A DNA stretch of 64,000 bases, taken from contig NZ_JAHWGT010000038.1 in NCBI RefSeq assembly GCF_020873895.1, forward strand, positions 1 to 64,000. Reading direction: 5' to 3'. The notes under the pieces were generated by a model. The model did not search any database and had not been told where the DNA came from. It saw only the letters and a list, made by a program, of their open reading frames with translations. Origin of the DNA: Streptomyces sp. DH12 (GTDB lineage Bacteria; Actinomycetota; Actinomycetes; Streptomycetales; Streptomycetaceae). Below are positions 8,337 through 18,329 of this stretch, piece after piece (the stretch's first letter is position 1; every line of letters begins with the position of its first letter). A program made the translations under genes and the position numbers.

Positions 8337-9733
8337 TCCGACCGGGCGGCCCCCACCGCCCCGCCCGCCGCCGTACGGCCCCTCGCGGCCCCCGCCGCCC
8401 CGCCCGCCGTCGTCGTGCGGCCCCCGGCGTCCCCCTCCGCGAGGCCCCCGCCGGACGCCGTGCCGAGCCCGCCCGGCCCCGTACCGGGCCGCGCCGCCCC
8501 ACCGCCCCGCACGCTGTCGGCGGCGAACGCCGCCAACAACGCCAGCCCCAGCAGCGTGTAGAGGCCCGACAGCAGCATCTGCCCGGCGTTCTGGTGCAGT
8601 TCGAGCCGCACCGGCGCCGGGGCGTGCGGGACCCACCACAGCGAGAACGACCCGAAGACCAACGCCACCCCCGCCGTCCACAGCGGCCGCACCCGGCTCG
8701 CCAGCAGCACCAGCACCGGCACGCACCACACCCAGTGGTGCGACCACGAGATCGGGCTCACCAGCAGCGCCGTCACCGCGCACGCCACCACCGCCACCGG
8801 CCGGTCCCCGTCCAGCGCCGCCCGTACCGCCACGGCGAGGCCCGCCGCCCCCACGAGGGCCGCCGCGACCACCCACCACAGGCCCGGATCGGTCGTGTGC
8901 AGCAGACGCGCCAGCACGCCGCTGAGGGACTGGTTCGCCGTCTCCTCGGTACGGCCCACCCGGCTCGTCTCGAAGATCATCTCGGTCCAGAAGCGCCGCG
9001 AGTCGTACGGCAGGACCACCGCCGACGCCGCCGTCACCACCAGGAACGTCACCGTCGCCCGCGCCCCCCGGCGGAGCCACTCGTTCCACCGGTCGGCGCC
9101 GCCCCTGCGCGCGTGTGCCACCCCGACCGCGAACAGCAGCACCACGAACAGCCCCGGTGTGAGCTTCACCGCAGTGGCCAGCCCGATGCCGAGCCCGACC
9201 CACCGGCTGTCCCCGCGGCGCGTGAGGTCCCACAGCACCGCGACCGCCATCAGCAGGTTGATCTGCCCGTACCGGAACGTCTGCCACACCGGCTCGCACC
9301 ACACGAGCACGGCGGCCACCCACAGAGCCGCTCCCGGGCGCTCCCAGAAGGCGCCGCCCCGGCGCGGCCGCCCCGCCCCGCCCGACACGACCAGGCGCAG
9401 CGACAGGTGCGCCAGCGCCACCAGCAGGAGCATGTTCCCGAGCCTTGCCAGCACCCGCATCTCCGCCACGCCCACCAGGGTCAGCGGCGTGAACAGCAGC
9501 GCCGCGAAGGGCGGGTACGTCGTCGGCAGGTTCGCCGACGTGGCGCGCATCGCGTACAGGTCGCCGCCGGCCAGGACGGTCTCGCCCTCCGCCCGGTAGA
9601 CCGACAGGTCCAGCATCGTGACGTGGGCGGCGCGCTGCGCGACCCAGAAGGCCACGAACGACAGGAGGCAGGCCCCCAGGGCCGCCAGCGGCAGCGCACG
9701 GAGACGGGAACGGATGGTCACGGTCGCGGTCAC
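8315..9733 (-). CDS. Polyprenol-phosphate-sugar-dependent glycosyltransferase (GT87 family)
   Basis: A multi-spanning membrane protein of 472 residues. It resembles the GT87 alpha-mannosyltransferases of actinobacteria, which use polyprenyl-phosphate-mannose to build lipoglycans. Visible: an N-terminal span (LRALPLAALGACLLSFVAFWV); the first-loop acidic region MLDLSVYRAEGETVLAGGDLY, whose Asp/Glu are the likely catalytic acids of this fold; NLPTTYPPFAALLF; FRYGQINLLMA; LKLTPGLF-like AVKLTPGLFVV; and WSHHWVW. The C-terminal ~65 residues are Gly/Ala low-complexity. The GTG at 9733 is chosen because TAGCGT (9747-9742) ends 8 nt upstream, fitting a leaderless start. The 3' end overlaps the convergent CxxC gene by 22 bp. 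Confidence 0.85.
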   Translation of the reverse strand: MTATVTIRSRLRALPLAALGACLLSFVAFWVAQRAAHVTMLDLSVYRAEGETVLAGGDLYAMRATSANLPTTYPPFAALLFTPLTLVGVAEMRVLARLGNMLLLVALAHLSLRLVVSGGAGRPRRGGAFWERPGAALWVAAVLVWCEPVWQTFRYGQINLLMAVAVLWDLTRRGDSRWVGLGIGLATAVKLTPGLFVVLLFAVGVAHARRGGADRWNEWLRRGARATVTFLVVTAASAVVLPYDSRRFWTEMIFETSRVGRTEETANQSLSGVLARLLHTTDPGLWWVVAAALVGAAGLAVAVRAALDGDRPVAVVACAVTALLVSPISWSHHWVWCVPVLVLLASRVRPLWTAGVALVFGSFSLWWVPHAPAPVRLELHQNAGQMLLSGLYTLLGLALLAAFAADSVRGGGAARPGTGPGGLGTASGGGLAEGDAGGRTTTAGGAAGAARGRTAAGGAVGAARSDQAVAKE

Positions 9734-9877
9734 GTGGGCCGACGCTACCTGCCGCGGTGTGGCCGCGACCCGGGGGCCGGGGAATCGATTTGGTGGTTCA
9801 CCGGGGGGACCGTGTAATGTTCTCTGTGTCGCCGCGAGGGAGCCCGAGAGGGAAGCCGGAGAGGCGGCACACCGCAA

Positions 9878-9950
<73 letters not shown>

Positions 9951-9963
9951 CAGTACGAGAAGG

Positions 9964-9992
9964 CGGGCCATCCGATCCGGATGGCCCGTCTT
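9964..9992 (+). terminator. Intrinsic terminator after second tRNA-Ala
   Basis: A perfect 11-bp stem, CGGGCCATCCG (9964-9974) with CGGATGGCCCG (9978-9988), a 3-nt loop and TCTTTC. It may also serve the convergent flavoprotein gene ending at 10012. Confidence 0.85.
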
Positions 9993-10011
9993 TCGCATGT
10001 GCGGGCTCAGC

Positions 10012-11592
10012 TCAACTCCTGCCGCTGCCCAGCGCCTTGCGGTTCGAGGTGGGCAGAGCCGGGCGCTCCTTGGGCGCCGCCGCCTGCTCCAGGCGCAGCG
10101 CCAGCGCGGGACAGCGGCCCACGGCGCGCTGCGCCCGCCCCCGCAGGTGCGTCGGCACGGACGCCTCCGCCAGCACCGGGAAGCCGTCCGCGCCCATCCG
10201 GATCAGCTCGGGAACGATGTCCGCGCACAGCCCGTGCCCCTGGCACAGCGTCCAGTCCACGGCCAGCCGCTCACCGCTCGGGACGGACACCTCCACGTCC
10301 TGGTGACCGGGAGCGGGCAGCGGCAGCACCCCGATCGTCGGGCGGCCGCAGCCGCCGTCCAGGACGTGCGCGGCGAGATCGTCGGTGAACGCGGACAGCG
10401 TCGAGGCGAAGAAGCGAGCCGACCCGTCCGGGTGCTTGCACGCGCCGCGCCCCTTCACGGCCTGAACGACCTCCCGCAGCGCCTCCAGCGCCGCCGGGCC
10501 GCCGCCGTTCAGGACGTCCGACAGGCCCCCGGCCGCCGCCGGCAGGCCCAGCCTGCACGGCCCGCACTGCCCGGCCGTCTCCGCGGCCAGCCAGTTCGCC
10601 ACGCGCTGCGCCTCGCCGAGGGGGCACGTCTCCGGACCGATCGGGAGGACGGCCCCCGCCCCCAGGGAACCGCCCACGGCCGCCAGGGACGCCCGGGACA
10701 CCACCGCCTCGTGCATGGCGCCGGAGTCGATCCAGTTGCCGTGGTACCCGCCCGTGAGCACGCCCTGCGGGACCGGTGGCGCACCGGCCAGCTGGAGGAC
10801 GTACCGCAGCGGGACGCCCGTCGGGACCTCCACCACCATCGGGCGGGCCACGGCGCCCGACAGTGTCAGCAGCACCGTCCCCGGCTCCTGCTCCAGCCCG
10901 GCGTGCGCGTACCGGTGCGCACCGATCCGGGCGGCGACCGCCAGCTGCGCGAAGGTCTCCGCGTTCGACAGCAGCGTCGGCGCGCCGCCCACCCCGGACT
11001 CCGAAGCCCGCTCACGGCGGCCCGGCGGCAGCGCGGGACCGCCGCCTATCGCGCGGATCACGGCGGACGCCTCACCCGACACCATGCGCTCCGGCGTACG
11101 CACCACCCGCGCGCGCAGCTGCTGCCCGCGCCGGTCCGACAGGCCCCGCTCCGCGAGCGCGGCGCGGAGGGAGATCTCGGTGGAGTTGCGGGTGACGGCG
11201 ACGACGAGGGTCCGGGCGCCCAGCGCCTCCGCGGCCAGCAGGGCGCCGTCCAGGATGAGGTGAGGGGCGCGGTTCAGCAGGACGGTGTCCTTGCGGCAGG
11301 CGGGCTCGCCCTCGCTGCCGTTGACCACCACCACCGGCCGCACCCCGCGGCGTATCGCGGCCTCCGCGACCGCGCGCAGCTTGCGGCCGAAGGGGAAGCC
11401 CGCGCCGCCGCGGCCGCGCAGGGAGACGTCGTCGGCGAGGCGGGCCAGCCGCTCGCCGCCCACCGGCTCCAGCGGCCCGTGCACCTTCAGGTGCATGGGC
11501 AGGTCCAGGCGCTCGATCAGGTCGAAGCCCTGCGTGAGCTGGGGGAGGCCGACGACTCGGACCTCGGGGACGTCGGGCAGAGGGGTGTTCAC
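10012..11592 (-). CDS. NuoF-like NAD(P)H flavoprotein fused to a P450-type ferredoxin
   Basis: Predicted 526 residues: a NADH-binding complex-I 51-kDa-like module with a C-terminal ferredoxin. The FMN/NADH signature is GRGGAGFPFGRKL and the SLBB-like region follows. The cluster region reads ETAGQCGPCRLG with a later Cys in GACKHPDG, so the first Cys of the canonical SCGxCxxC is Ala here. The ferredoxin has C-x5-C (CQGHGLC) and a later CP (GRCPAL), the 3Fe-4S arrangement of P450 ferredoxins. The GTG at 11592 overlaps the stop of the upstream membrane gene as GTGA and has AGGAG upstream. Likely role: pass electrons from NAD(P)H to the ferredoxin and then to the membrane partner encoded just upstream. 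The acceptor is unknown. Confidence 0.85.
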   Translation of the reverse strand: MNTPLPDVPEVRVVGLPQLTQGFDLIERLDLPMHLKVHGPLEPVGGERLARLADDVSLRGRGGAGFPFGRKLRAVAEAAIRRGVRPVVVVNGSEGEPACRKDTVLLNRAPHLILDGALLAAEALGARTLVVAVTRNSTEISLRAALAERGLSDRRGQQLRARVVRTPERMVSGEASAVIRAIGGGPALPPGRRERASESGVGGAPTLLSNAETFAQLAVAARIGAHRYAHAGLEQEPGTVLLTLSGAVARPMVVEVPTGVPLRYVLQLAGAPPVPQGVLTGGYHGNWIDSGAMHEAVVSRASLAAVGGSLGAGAVLPIGPETCPLGEAQRVANWLAAETAGQCGPCRLGLPAAAGGLSDVLNGGGPAALEALREVVQAVKGRGACKHPDGSARFFASTLSAFTDDLAAHVLDGGCGRPTIGVLPLPAPGHQDVEVSVPSGERLAVDWTLCQGHGLCADIVPELIRMGADGFPVLAEASVPTHLRGRAQRAVGRCPALALRLEQAAAPKERPALPTSNRKALGSGRS

Positions 11593-12998
11593 GGGCGTTC
11601 TCCTGCGGGTGCTGTCCACGGCTCACCGGCGGGCGGGCGGTGGAAGGGGCCGGGCGTCGGCTCGGCGGTGCCGCCGTACGGGGACGGCGACTGAGCGGGG
11701 TCGTACCGGGAGGGGGTGGGCGTCGCGAACGGGGGCTCCGGCGGGGGCGCGGGAGCGTCGTACGCGGACGGGGGCTCGGACGGTGACGGGGGAGCGTCGT
11801 ACGCGGACGGGGGCTCGGACGGCGGCGGAGCGTCGTACGCGCGCGGGGCGGGCGACTGGGCGGGCGGCGGTGGTGACGGGGTGGGCCAGTAACCGGCGCG
11901 GACGGGCTGCTCCCCCCCGGTGACGACGGGCAGCTCCTCCGTCATGGGCACCCGTTCGGCGAACGGCACCTGTCGCGGCGGGGGTTCCGCGGCCGTGTCG
12001 CCGCCGCCCAGCGAGACGGCGCGGTACCCGGCGGCGAGACCCGCCCCGGCGCCACCGGCGCGGCGGCCCTCCGCCTCCGGCGGCACCGGGCCCGGCAGCC
12101 GCTCGGCCTGCGCGCGGCGCGGCGGCTCCCAGCGGGCCTCCGGCTCGTACGGGTGCGGGCGGGGCGCCTCGGCCGGGTCGTACCGCCCCGCGCCGCTCGC
12201 GCCGGGCAGCGGCTGGGTCGCGGGGTCCCGGCGGGCCCGCCGGGAACCGGGCCGGGCCGGGCCGAAGCCGGCGCCCGGGCCCGCGCCGACGGGGTCGGGG
12301 AGGGGCCCCAGGAGGTTCAGGAACCGCTCGGTGAGGTCGCGCTGCAGGTGGGCGGGGAGCAGCCGGACCGAGACGGCCGCCGCGACCGCCGCCAGCGACA
12401 TGCCGTACAGGACCATCACCCAGGGCGCCGCGGGGCGGCCCGCGTACAGGCCGTGGATCAGCGCCGCGCACCAGGCCGGGTAGGCGAGCATGTGCAGGGG
12501 CCGCCAGCGGGCGGCTATCGCCCCGCGACCGGCGAGGGCACTGCGCAGGGCGCCGGTCGAGGCGACGACCACCATCAGCAGGCCGGCGAGCGAACCGAAG
12601 CCGACCAGGCCGGCCGAACCCGTGACGCCCAGTCCGAACGGGACGAGGGCGCCGATGAGTTCCACGTGCCCGAGGGCCACCTTGACCGTGCCGTGCAGCA
12701 GGAGGAAGCCCAACGACGCGACGGCCGTGCCGCGGTGGACGGCCTGGGCGAGCAGCCGCTGGCGCGGGGTGAGCAGCAGCCGGTCGGTGGCGACCAGCGC
12801 CCAGGCGACCGACGCGGTCAGGGAGACGAGGGACAGGACTCCGGTGCCGAAATCCAGGAACTCGCGGAAACCGTCGCTTCCGCCGATGACCAGAAGGGGC
12901 AGGAGGACGAGAGCTGCCGCGTACAAGCCGCCCTGTACCGGCCGGCTCAGGCCCGCCTTCTCGGCGGGGGAGGAACGGATCTTGCGATGAGGGGTCAT
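11589..12998 (-). CDS. Ferric-reductase/cytochrome b561-like membrane protein with Pro-rich tail
   Basis: Predicted 469 residues. Six or so hydrophobic helices fill residues 1-~215 (for example [74 protein letters not shown]). The membrane His residues in VHRGTA, LLHG, PLHM and LIHG suit bis-heme binding as in ferric-reductase-like domains. The remaining ~250 residues are a cytoplasmic Pro/Ala/Tyr-rich tail with imperfect repeats of [12 protein letters not shown]. It is first in an operon with the NuoF-ferredoxin gene (4-nt stop/start overlap), suggesting a transmembrane electron-transfer pair. Confidence 0.85.
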   Translation of the reverse strand: MTPHRKIRSSPAEKAGLSRPVQGGLYAAALVLLPLLVIGGSDGFREFLDFGTGVLSLVSLTASVAWALVATDRLLLTPRQRLLAQAVHRGTAVASLGFLLLHGTVKVALGHVELIGALVPFGLGVTGSAGLVGFGSLAGLLMVVVASTGALRSALAGRGAIAARWRPLHMLAYPAWCAALIHGLYAGRPAAPWVMVLYGMSLAAVAAAVSVRLLPAHLQRDLTERFLNLLGPLPDPVGAGPGAGFGPARPGSRRARRDPATQPLPGASGAGRYDPAEAPRPHPYEPEARWEPPRRAQAERLPGPVPPEAEGRRAGGAGAGLAAGYRAVSLGGGDTAAEPPPRQVPFAERVPMTEELPVVTGGEQPVRAGYWPTPSPPPPAQSPAPRAYDAPPPSEPPSAYDAPPSPSEPPSAYDAPAPPPEPPFATPTPSRYDPAQSPSPYGGTAEPTPGPFHRPPAGEPWTAPAGERP

Positions 12999-13245
12999 GG
13001 GCGACTCCGAATGGTGCGGATGAGGTCCCGTCGGCGCATGCTATGGCCGCGCATACCAGCGAGTACGGCGTTTCGGGGTTTACGGAGACGACTGGCCGAC
13101 AACTGACTCGGGGGTTGCCCGGGAACGCGCCGATACGCGGAGTAACCGTTCCTGCCGGGGTAGCGCCACCGTCACGCGACTGTCCGTGTCCGGCTGGTGG
13201 GACGGTGCGATGCGGCCCCTGGGGGCGCTGCGGTACCCTGACGCC

Positions 13246-13284
13246 ATGCGTGCCGTACGCCTCCTGCTTAGCGAGCCGCGCTGA
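13246..13284 (+). CDS. leuS leader peptide ([12 protein letters not shown])
   Basis: A 12-codon ORF 146 nt before leuS with three successive leucine codons (CTC CTG CTT), including CTT, which is rare in such GC-rich genomes. TACCCT (13234-13239) ends 6 nt before its ATG, so the peptide is probably the very first thing translated. Ribosome stalling at the Leu codons when Leu-tRNA is short would favour an antiterminator over the terminator at 13329. This is the classical attenuation layout. Confidence 0.85.
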   Translation: MRAVRLLLSEPR

Positions 13285-13328
13285 TCAGTGCCGGCGGATG
13301 AGAAATCCGACCGGAATCGGCGCGGCGT

Positions 13329-13352
13329 CCCCTCCTGTGCGAGGGGTTTTTT
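13329..13352 (+). terminator. Attenuator terminator of leuS
   Basis: Stem CCCCTC (13329-13334)/GAGGGG (13341-13346), loop CTGTGC, then six T. It lies 78 nt before leuS and after the Leu leader peptide, so it is conditional. A small upstream hairpin (CGGAT 13295-13299 with ATCCG 13305-13309) begins 10 nt after the leader stop and could be part of the competing fold. Confidence 0.85.
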
Positions 13353-13429
13353 CATTTCGCCGTGCCGACCGAAATCGGGGCGCGGCGGCGGCAGCGACGC
13401 AGAGACGATCGATGGAGCTTCAGAGGATC

Positions 13430-16297
13430 ATGACCGAGACGAATTCGGCTGCCGAGACGGCCGCCCCGCATCGTTATACGGCGGCCATGGCGGCCGACAT
13501 CGAGGCACGCTGGCAGGACTTCTGGGACGCCGAGGGAACCTACGCGGCGCCCAACCCCAAGGGTGACCTGGCGGGCGACCCGCAGGCCGTCGCCCGGCCC
13601 AAGAAGTTCATCATGGACATGTTCCCGTACCCGTCCGGTGCCGGCCTCCACGTGGGCCACCCGCTGGGCTACATCGCCACCGACGTGTACGCCCGCCACC
13701 AGCGCATGACCGGCCACAACGTCCTGCACACCCTCGGCTTCGACGCGTTCGGCCTGCCGGCGGAGCAGTACGCCGTCCAGACCGGCACCCACCCCCGGGT
13801 GTCGACCGAGGCGAACATCGGGAACATGAAGGCCCAGCTGCGCCGGCTGGGCCTGGGCCACGACAAGCGCCGGTCGTTCGCGACGATCGACCCCGAGTAC
13901 TACAAGTGGACCCAGTGGATCTTCCTGCAGATCTTCGACTCCTGGTACGACGAGGAGGCCCGGAAGGCCCGCCCGATCGCCGAACTGGTCGCCCTCTTCG
14001 AGAGCGGTGAACGGCCCGTACCGGGCACCACGCGCGCGTGGGGCGAGCTGAGCGCCGCCGAACGCGCCGAGGTGCTGGGCGAGTACCGCCTGGCCTACGC
14101 CTCCGACGCGCCGGTCAACTGGTGCCCCGGCCTGGGCACCGTCCTGGCCAACGAGGAGGTCACCGCCGACGGCCGCTCCGAGCGCGGCAACTACCCGGTC
14201 TTCAAGGCGAAGCTGCGCCAGTGGAACATGCGCATCACCGCCTACGCCGACCGGCTGCTGGACGACCTGGACGCGCTGGACTGGCCCGAGGCCATCAAGC
14301 TGCAGCAGCGCAACTGGATCGGCCGCTCCGAGGGCGCCCGCGTCGACTTCGCCGTCGGCGACGACGCGATCACCGTCTTCACCACGCGCCCCGACACCCT
14401 GTTCGGCGCCACCTACATGGTGCTGGCCCCCGAGCACGAACTGATCGAGAAGATCGTCCCGGAGGCGTGGCCGGCCGGCACGCAGGCCCTGTGGACCGGT
14501 GGGCACGCCACCCCCGCCCTGGCCGTCGACGCCTACCGCAAGCAGGCCGCCGCCAAGTCCGACGTCGAGCGGCAGGCCGACGCCAAGGAGAAGACCGGCG
14601 TCTTCACCGGCGCCTACGCCGTCAACCCGGTCAGCGGCGAGCGGGTCCCCGTCTTCATCGCCGACTACGTCCTGATGGGGTACGGCACCGGCGCCATCAT
14701 GGCCGTCCCGGCGCACGACACCCGCGACTTCGCCTTCGCCCGCGCCTTCGACCTGCCCATGCGCTGCGTCGTCGAGCCGGCCGACGACCGGGGCACGGAC
14801 CCCGCCGCGTGGGACGACGCGTTCGACTCGTACGACGCGCGCATCATGGCCTCCGCCAACGACGACGTGTCCCTGGACGGCCTGGGCGTCGTGGAGGCCA
14901 AGGCGCGGATCACCGAGTGGCTGGAGTCCCGCGGCATCGGCGAGGGCACCGTCAACTTCCGCCTGCGCGACTGGCTGTTCAGCCGCCAGCGGTACTGGGG
15001 CGAGCCCTTCCCGATCGTCTACGACGAGGACGGCGTCGCCCACCCGCTGCCCGAGTCGATGCTGCCCCTGGAGCTGCCGGAGGTCGACGACTACGCGCCG
15101 CGCACCTTCGACCCCGACGACGCCGACACGCAGCCCGAGACGCCGCTGTCGCGCAACGAGGACTGGGTGAACGTCACGCTGGACCTCGGCGACGGGCCCA
15201 AGCGCTACCGCCGCGAGACCAACACCATGCCCAACTGGGCGGGCTCCTGCTGGTACGAGCTGCGCTACCTGGACCCGCACAACGGCGACAGGCTGGTCGA
15301 CCCGGAGATCGAGCAGTACTGGATGGGCCCGCGGGACGGCATGCCGCACGGCGGCGTCGACCTGTACGTCGGCGGCGCCGAACACGCCGTCCTGCACCTG
15401 CTGTACGCGCGGTTCTGGTCCAAGGTGCTGTTCGACCTGGGGCACGTCTCGTCCGCCGAGCCGTTCCACCGGCTGTTCAACCAGGGCATGATCCAGGCGT
15501 TCGTCTACCGCGACGCGCGCGGCATCGCCGTCCCGGCGGCCGAGGTCGAGGAGCGCGACGGCGCCTTCTGGTACGGGGGCGAGAAGGTCAGCCGCGTCCT
15601 CGGCAAGATGGGCAAGTCCCTGAAGAACGCCGTCACCCCGGACGAGATCTGCGCCGAGTACGGCGCCGACACGCTGCGCCTGTACGAGATGGCGATGGGC
15701 CCCCTCGACGTGTCCCGGCCGTGGGACACGCGCGCGGTGGTGGGCCAGTACCGGCTGCTGCAGCGGCTGTGGCGCAACATCGTCGACGAGTCGACCGGCG
15801 AGGTCACCGTCGTCGACGCGGAGCCGGACGAGGAGACGCTGCGCGCCCTGCACAAGGCCGTCGACGGTGTCTCCCAGGACATGGCCGCGATGCGCTTCAA
15901 CACCGCCATCGCCAAGATCACCGAGCTGAACAACCACCTGACCAAGTCGGGCGGCGCGGTGTCCAGGTCGGTCGCCGAGCGACTGGTCCTGCTGGTCGCC
16001 CCGCTGGCCCCGCACATCGCCGAGGAGCTGTGGCGCAGGCTGGGCCACACGTCCTCGGTCGTCCACGAGGACTTCCCCGTCGCCGACCCCGCGTACCTCG
16101 TGGACGAGACGGTGACCTGCGTCGTGCAGATCAAGGGCAAGGTCAAGGCCCGCCTGGAGGTCCCGCCGTCCGTCACGGACGCGGAGCTGGAGGCACTGGC
16201 GCTGGCGGAGCCGGCCGTCGTGGCCGCCCTGGGCGGCGCGGGCATCCGCAAGGTGATCGCGCGGGCGCCGAAGCTCGTGAACATCGTCCCGGCGTGA
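13430..16297 (+). CDS. leuS: Leucyl-tRNA synthetase
   Basis: Charges tRNA-Leu. The 955 residues carry the class I HIGH motif as HVGH (74-77, in [16 protein letters not shown]) and KMSKS as KMGKS (726-730). Between them lies a large CP1 editing domain ([19 protein letters not shown] and [21 protein letters not shown]). The LeuRS-specific [11 protein letters not shown] segment precedes KMGKS, and the C-terminal anticodon-binding domain closes the protein. The ATG at 13430 is preceded by AGAGG and GGAG; ATG 13412 (MELQRI) is an alternative. It is regulated by the leader peptide and attenuator directly upstream, and a strong terminator follows. Confidence 0.97.
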   Translation: MTETNSAAETAAPHRYTAAMAADIEARWQDFWDAEGTYAAPNPKGDLAGDPQAVARPKKFIMDMFPYPSGAGLHVGHPLGYIATDVYARHQRMTGHNVLHTLGFDAFGLPAEQYAVQTGTHPRVSTEANIGNMKAQLRRLGLGHDKRRSFATIDPEYYKWTQWIFLQIFDSWYDEEARKARPIAELVALFESGERPVPGTTRAWGELSAAERAEVLGEYRLAYASDAPVNWCPGLGTVLANEEVTADGRSERGNYPVFKAKLRQWNMRITAYADRLLDDLDALDWPEAIKLQQRNWIGRSEGARVDFAVGDDAITVFTTRPDTLFGATYMVLAPEHELIEKIVPEAWPAGTQALWTGGHATPALAVDAYRKQAAAKSDVERQADAKEKTGVFTGAYAVNPVSGERVPVFIADYVLMGYGTGAIMAVPAHDTRDFAFARAFDLPMRCVVEPADDRGTDPAAWDDAFDSYDARIMASANDDVSLDGLGVVEAKARITEWLESRGIGEGTVNFRLRDWLFSRQRYWGEPFPIVYDEDGVAHPLPESMLPLELPEVDDYAPRTFDPDDADTQPETPLSRNEDWVNVTLDLGDGPKRYRRETNTMPNWAGSCWYELRYLDPHNGDRLVDPEIEQYWMGPRDGMPHGGVDLYVGGAEHAVLHLLYARFWSKVLFDLGHVSSAEPFHRLFNQGMIQAFVYRDARGIAVPAAEVEERDGAFWYGGEKVSRVLGKMGKSLKNAVTPDEICAEYGADTLRLYEMAMGPLDVSRPWDTRAVVGQYRLLQRLWRNIVDESTGEVTVVDAEPDEETLRALHKAVDGVSQDMAAMRFNTAIAKITELNNHLTKSGGAVSRSVAERLVLLVAPLAPHIAEELWRRLGHTSSVVHEDFPVADPAYLVDETVTCVVQIKGKVKARLEVPPSVTDAELEALALAEPAVVAALGGAGIRKVIARAPKLVNIVPA

Positions 16298-16304
16298 CTT
16301 GAGG

Positions 16305-16335
16305 CCCGGGGCGCCGCGCGGCGCCCCGGGTTTTT
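16305..16335 (+). terminator. Intrinsic terminator of leuS
   Basis: A perfect 11-bp GC stem (CCCGGGGCGCC 16305-16315 with GGCGCCCCGGG 16320-16330), 4-nt loop and TTTTT. Confidence 0.9.
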
Positions 16336-16427
16336 CCCCTAGGGGGCGGGCCGAGGGGCCTCTTGGAACCCCCGACCCGCCCTGCGCCGTTTACCGTGGA
16401 GAGAAGAACCGACGACGAGGGGACCCC

Positions 16428-17213
16428 ATGACAGAGGCGATCGTGATTCTGGCGCTGCTCTTCGTCGCCCTCGTCATCCTCGGTGTGTACGCGAGCGTCA
16501 AAGTGATCGGGGCCGCCAAGCGTGGCGTCGACCGCACCCTGACCCAGGCGCGCCGCACCGTCGAGGACACCACCCTCCGCGCGAAGAGCCTGGGCCAGGG
16601 CGGTGTCGCCGGTGAGCTGGCGCAGCTGCGGCTGTCCCTGCGGACCTCGATGCGCGCCACGCAGGACGCCCTCGCTGCCGGTGCGGCGGAGGACGCCTCC
16701 CTCCAGGAGTCGCTGGAACTGTTCAAGCGGCTGAGCGCCCACGGGCACGAACTGGACGAGGACCTCAAGCGGATGGAGCGCGACCCGGACCGCACCCGGG
16801 TGGCCGCGCACATGCAGGACCTGCGGGAGCGCACGCGCCGCATCACCGACTCGGCGGACGCGCTGCGGTGGGCGGCGCGGGACCGGGCGCAGAAGTTCGC
16901 CGACGACGAGCTGGACGTCCTGAGCGCGCAGATCGACATGGAGGCCGGCGCCCTGCGCCACTGGACCACCTCCGAGACCTCGGGCACGCCGGGCACGCCG
17001 ACCCCCGGCGCGTCCGGCACCGGGCAGACGCCCACGCGGACGTGGCCCGCCGACGCCGACCCCGCCGGGGACCGGCACCCCGCGACCGACGCCGACCGGG
17101 GCGCCGCCGGCGCTGCGGCGGAGGGCGCCAGGCCCGCGATCACCGCGCGGGACCCGCACATGGGCGCCGGATACCCGTGGCAGAAGGCCCCGAGGCCCGA
17201 GACCACCAACTGA
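16428..17213 (+). CDS. Membrane-anchored coiled-coil protein, hypothetical
   Basis: Predicted 261 residues. An N-terminal signal-anchor (IVILALLFVALVILGVYASV) is followed by a long, charged, helix-prone region to ~residue 180 (QARRTVEDTTLRAKSLG, ELFKRLSAHGHELDEDLKRMER, LRERTRRITDSADALRWAARDRAQ), likely coiled-coil. A low-complexity Gly/Thr/Pro tail follows. The start is ATG 16428 behind GAGGGGACCCC. I do not recognise a family beyond a conserved actinobacterial membrane protein. It stands alone between the leuS terminator and degV. Confidence 0.8.
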   Translation: MTEAIVILALLFVALVILGVYASVKVIGAAKRGVDRTLTQARRTVEDTTLRAKSLGQGGVAGELAQLRLSLRTSMRATQDALAAGAAEDASLQESLELFKRLSAHGHELDEDLKRMERDPDRTRVAAHMQDLRERTRRITDSADALRWAARDRAQKFADDELDVLSAQIDMEAGALRHWTTSETSGTPGTPTPGASGTGQTPTRTWPADADPAGDRHPATDADRGAAGAAAEGARPAITARDPHMGAGYPWQKAPRPETTN

Positions 17214-17381
17214 CCTGACCGCACGGCTGGAGCCGGGCGCCTGCCGGGGCCTTGCGGGCTCGGGAGGGCTCGGGCCCCCGCCGGTCCGCCCGGCCCCGAC
17301 CGGGGCGGTGGAGCCCGCCGGCGGTGGGGCGTGACGGGGCCGGGCTGCTTCCGCGCGCCCCCTGCGGGTAACCTCCGGGTC

Positions 17382-18227
17382 ATGTCCCGCCATGTCGCGA
17401 TCGTCACCGATTCCACGGCCTACCTGCCGCCCCAGACGATGGAGCGGCACGGTATCAGCGCGGTGCCGCTGACCGTGGTCCTGGGGGACCAGGCCCTGGA
17501 AGAGGGCACCGAGATCTCGGCGCGGTCCCTCGCGCACGCCCTGCAGAAGCGGCGCTCCGTCACCACGTCGCGGCCGGGCCCCGAGGTGTTCGCCGCCCAC
17601 TACCGCGAGGCCGCCGAGGCGGGCGCCACCAGCATCGTCTCGCTGCACCTGTCGGCGGAGCTGTCCGGCACCTACGAGGCCGCGCTGCTCGCCGCCCGCG
17701 AGGCGCCCGTGCCGGTCCGGGTCGTCGACACCGGGATGGTCGCGATGGCGCTGGGCTTCTGCGCCCTCGCCGCGGCCGAGGCGGCGCAGGCCGGATACAC
17801 CCTGGACGAGATCGTCGCGGCGGCCGAGAAGCGCGCCGCCGGCACGTCCGCGTACTTCTACGTCGACACCCTCGACTACCTGCGCCGCGGCGGGCGCATC
17901 GGCGCGGCCCGCGCCCTGCTCGGCTCGGCGCTGGCGGTGAAGCCGCTGCTGGAGCTGACCGGCGGGCGGATCGAACCGCGGGAGAAGGTGCGCACCGCCT
18001 CGAAGGCCATCGCGCGGCTGGAGGAGATCGCCGCCGAACGGGCGGGCAGGGCCCGCGTCGACATCGCCGTGCACCACCTCGCCGCGGCCGAACGCGCGGA
18101 GACGCTCGCCGGGCACCTGCGCGAACGCGTTCCCGGTCTCGCCGACCTCCACGTCAGCGAAGTCGGCGCCGTGATCGGCGCCCACACCGGTCCGGGGCTG
18201 CTCGGAGTGGTCGTCTCCCAGCGGTGA
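17382..18227 (+). CDS. DegV family fatty-acid-binding protein
   Basis: The 281 residues match the DegV/EDD fold that binds a fatty acid and feeds fatty acid kinase in other bacteria (FakB role, family knowledge). Signature pieces: N-terminal VAIVTDSTAYLPPQ; TSRPGPEVF; SLHLSAELSGTYEAALLA; VRVVDTGMVAMALGF; DTLDYLRRGGRIG; and the C-terminal HTGPGLLGVVV. No fakA-like kinase gene is adjacent. TAACCT (17369-17374) ends 7 nt before the ATG, with no clear Shine-Dalgarno, so the message is probably leaderless. Confidence 0.94.
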   Translation: MSRHVAIVTDSTAYLPPQTMERHGISAVPLTVVLGDQALEEGTEISARSLAHALQKRRSVTTSRPGPEVFAAHYREAAEAGATSIVSLHLSAELSGTYEAALLAAREAPVPVRVVDTGMVAMALGFCALAAAEAAQAGYTLDEIVAAAEKRAAGTSAYFYVDTLDYLRRGGRIGAARALLGSALAVKPLLELTGGRIEPREKVRTASKAIARLEEIAAERAGRARVDIAVHHLAAAERAETLAGHLRERVPGLADLHVSEVGAVIGAHTGPGLLGVVVSQR

Positions 18228-18250
18228 TCTCACCCTGAGGGGTGGCGGGG

Positions 18251-18277
18251 TTATCCCCAACTGCCGGGTTATCCACG
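18251..18277 (+). promoter_or_regulatory. Two DnaA-box-like repeats upstream of comEA
   Basis: TTATCCCCA (18251-18259) and TTATCCACG (18269-18277) share GGTTATCC and lie 18 bp apart in the same orientation, in the degV-comEA gap. Each differs slightly from the TTATCCACA consensus. Their function is unproven. Confidence 0.3.
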
Positions 18278-18329
18278 GGAAATCGGTACGACCGCCCGGG
18301 TTCGCACGCTTGTGTCTACCGTGTGGTCC

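Noticed and set aside
13352-16066. 900-codon minus-strand open frame opposite leuS
   Set aside because: A shadow of leuS codon bias; composition is Val/Gly/Asp/Arg-rich and no motif is present.
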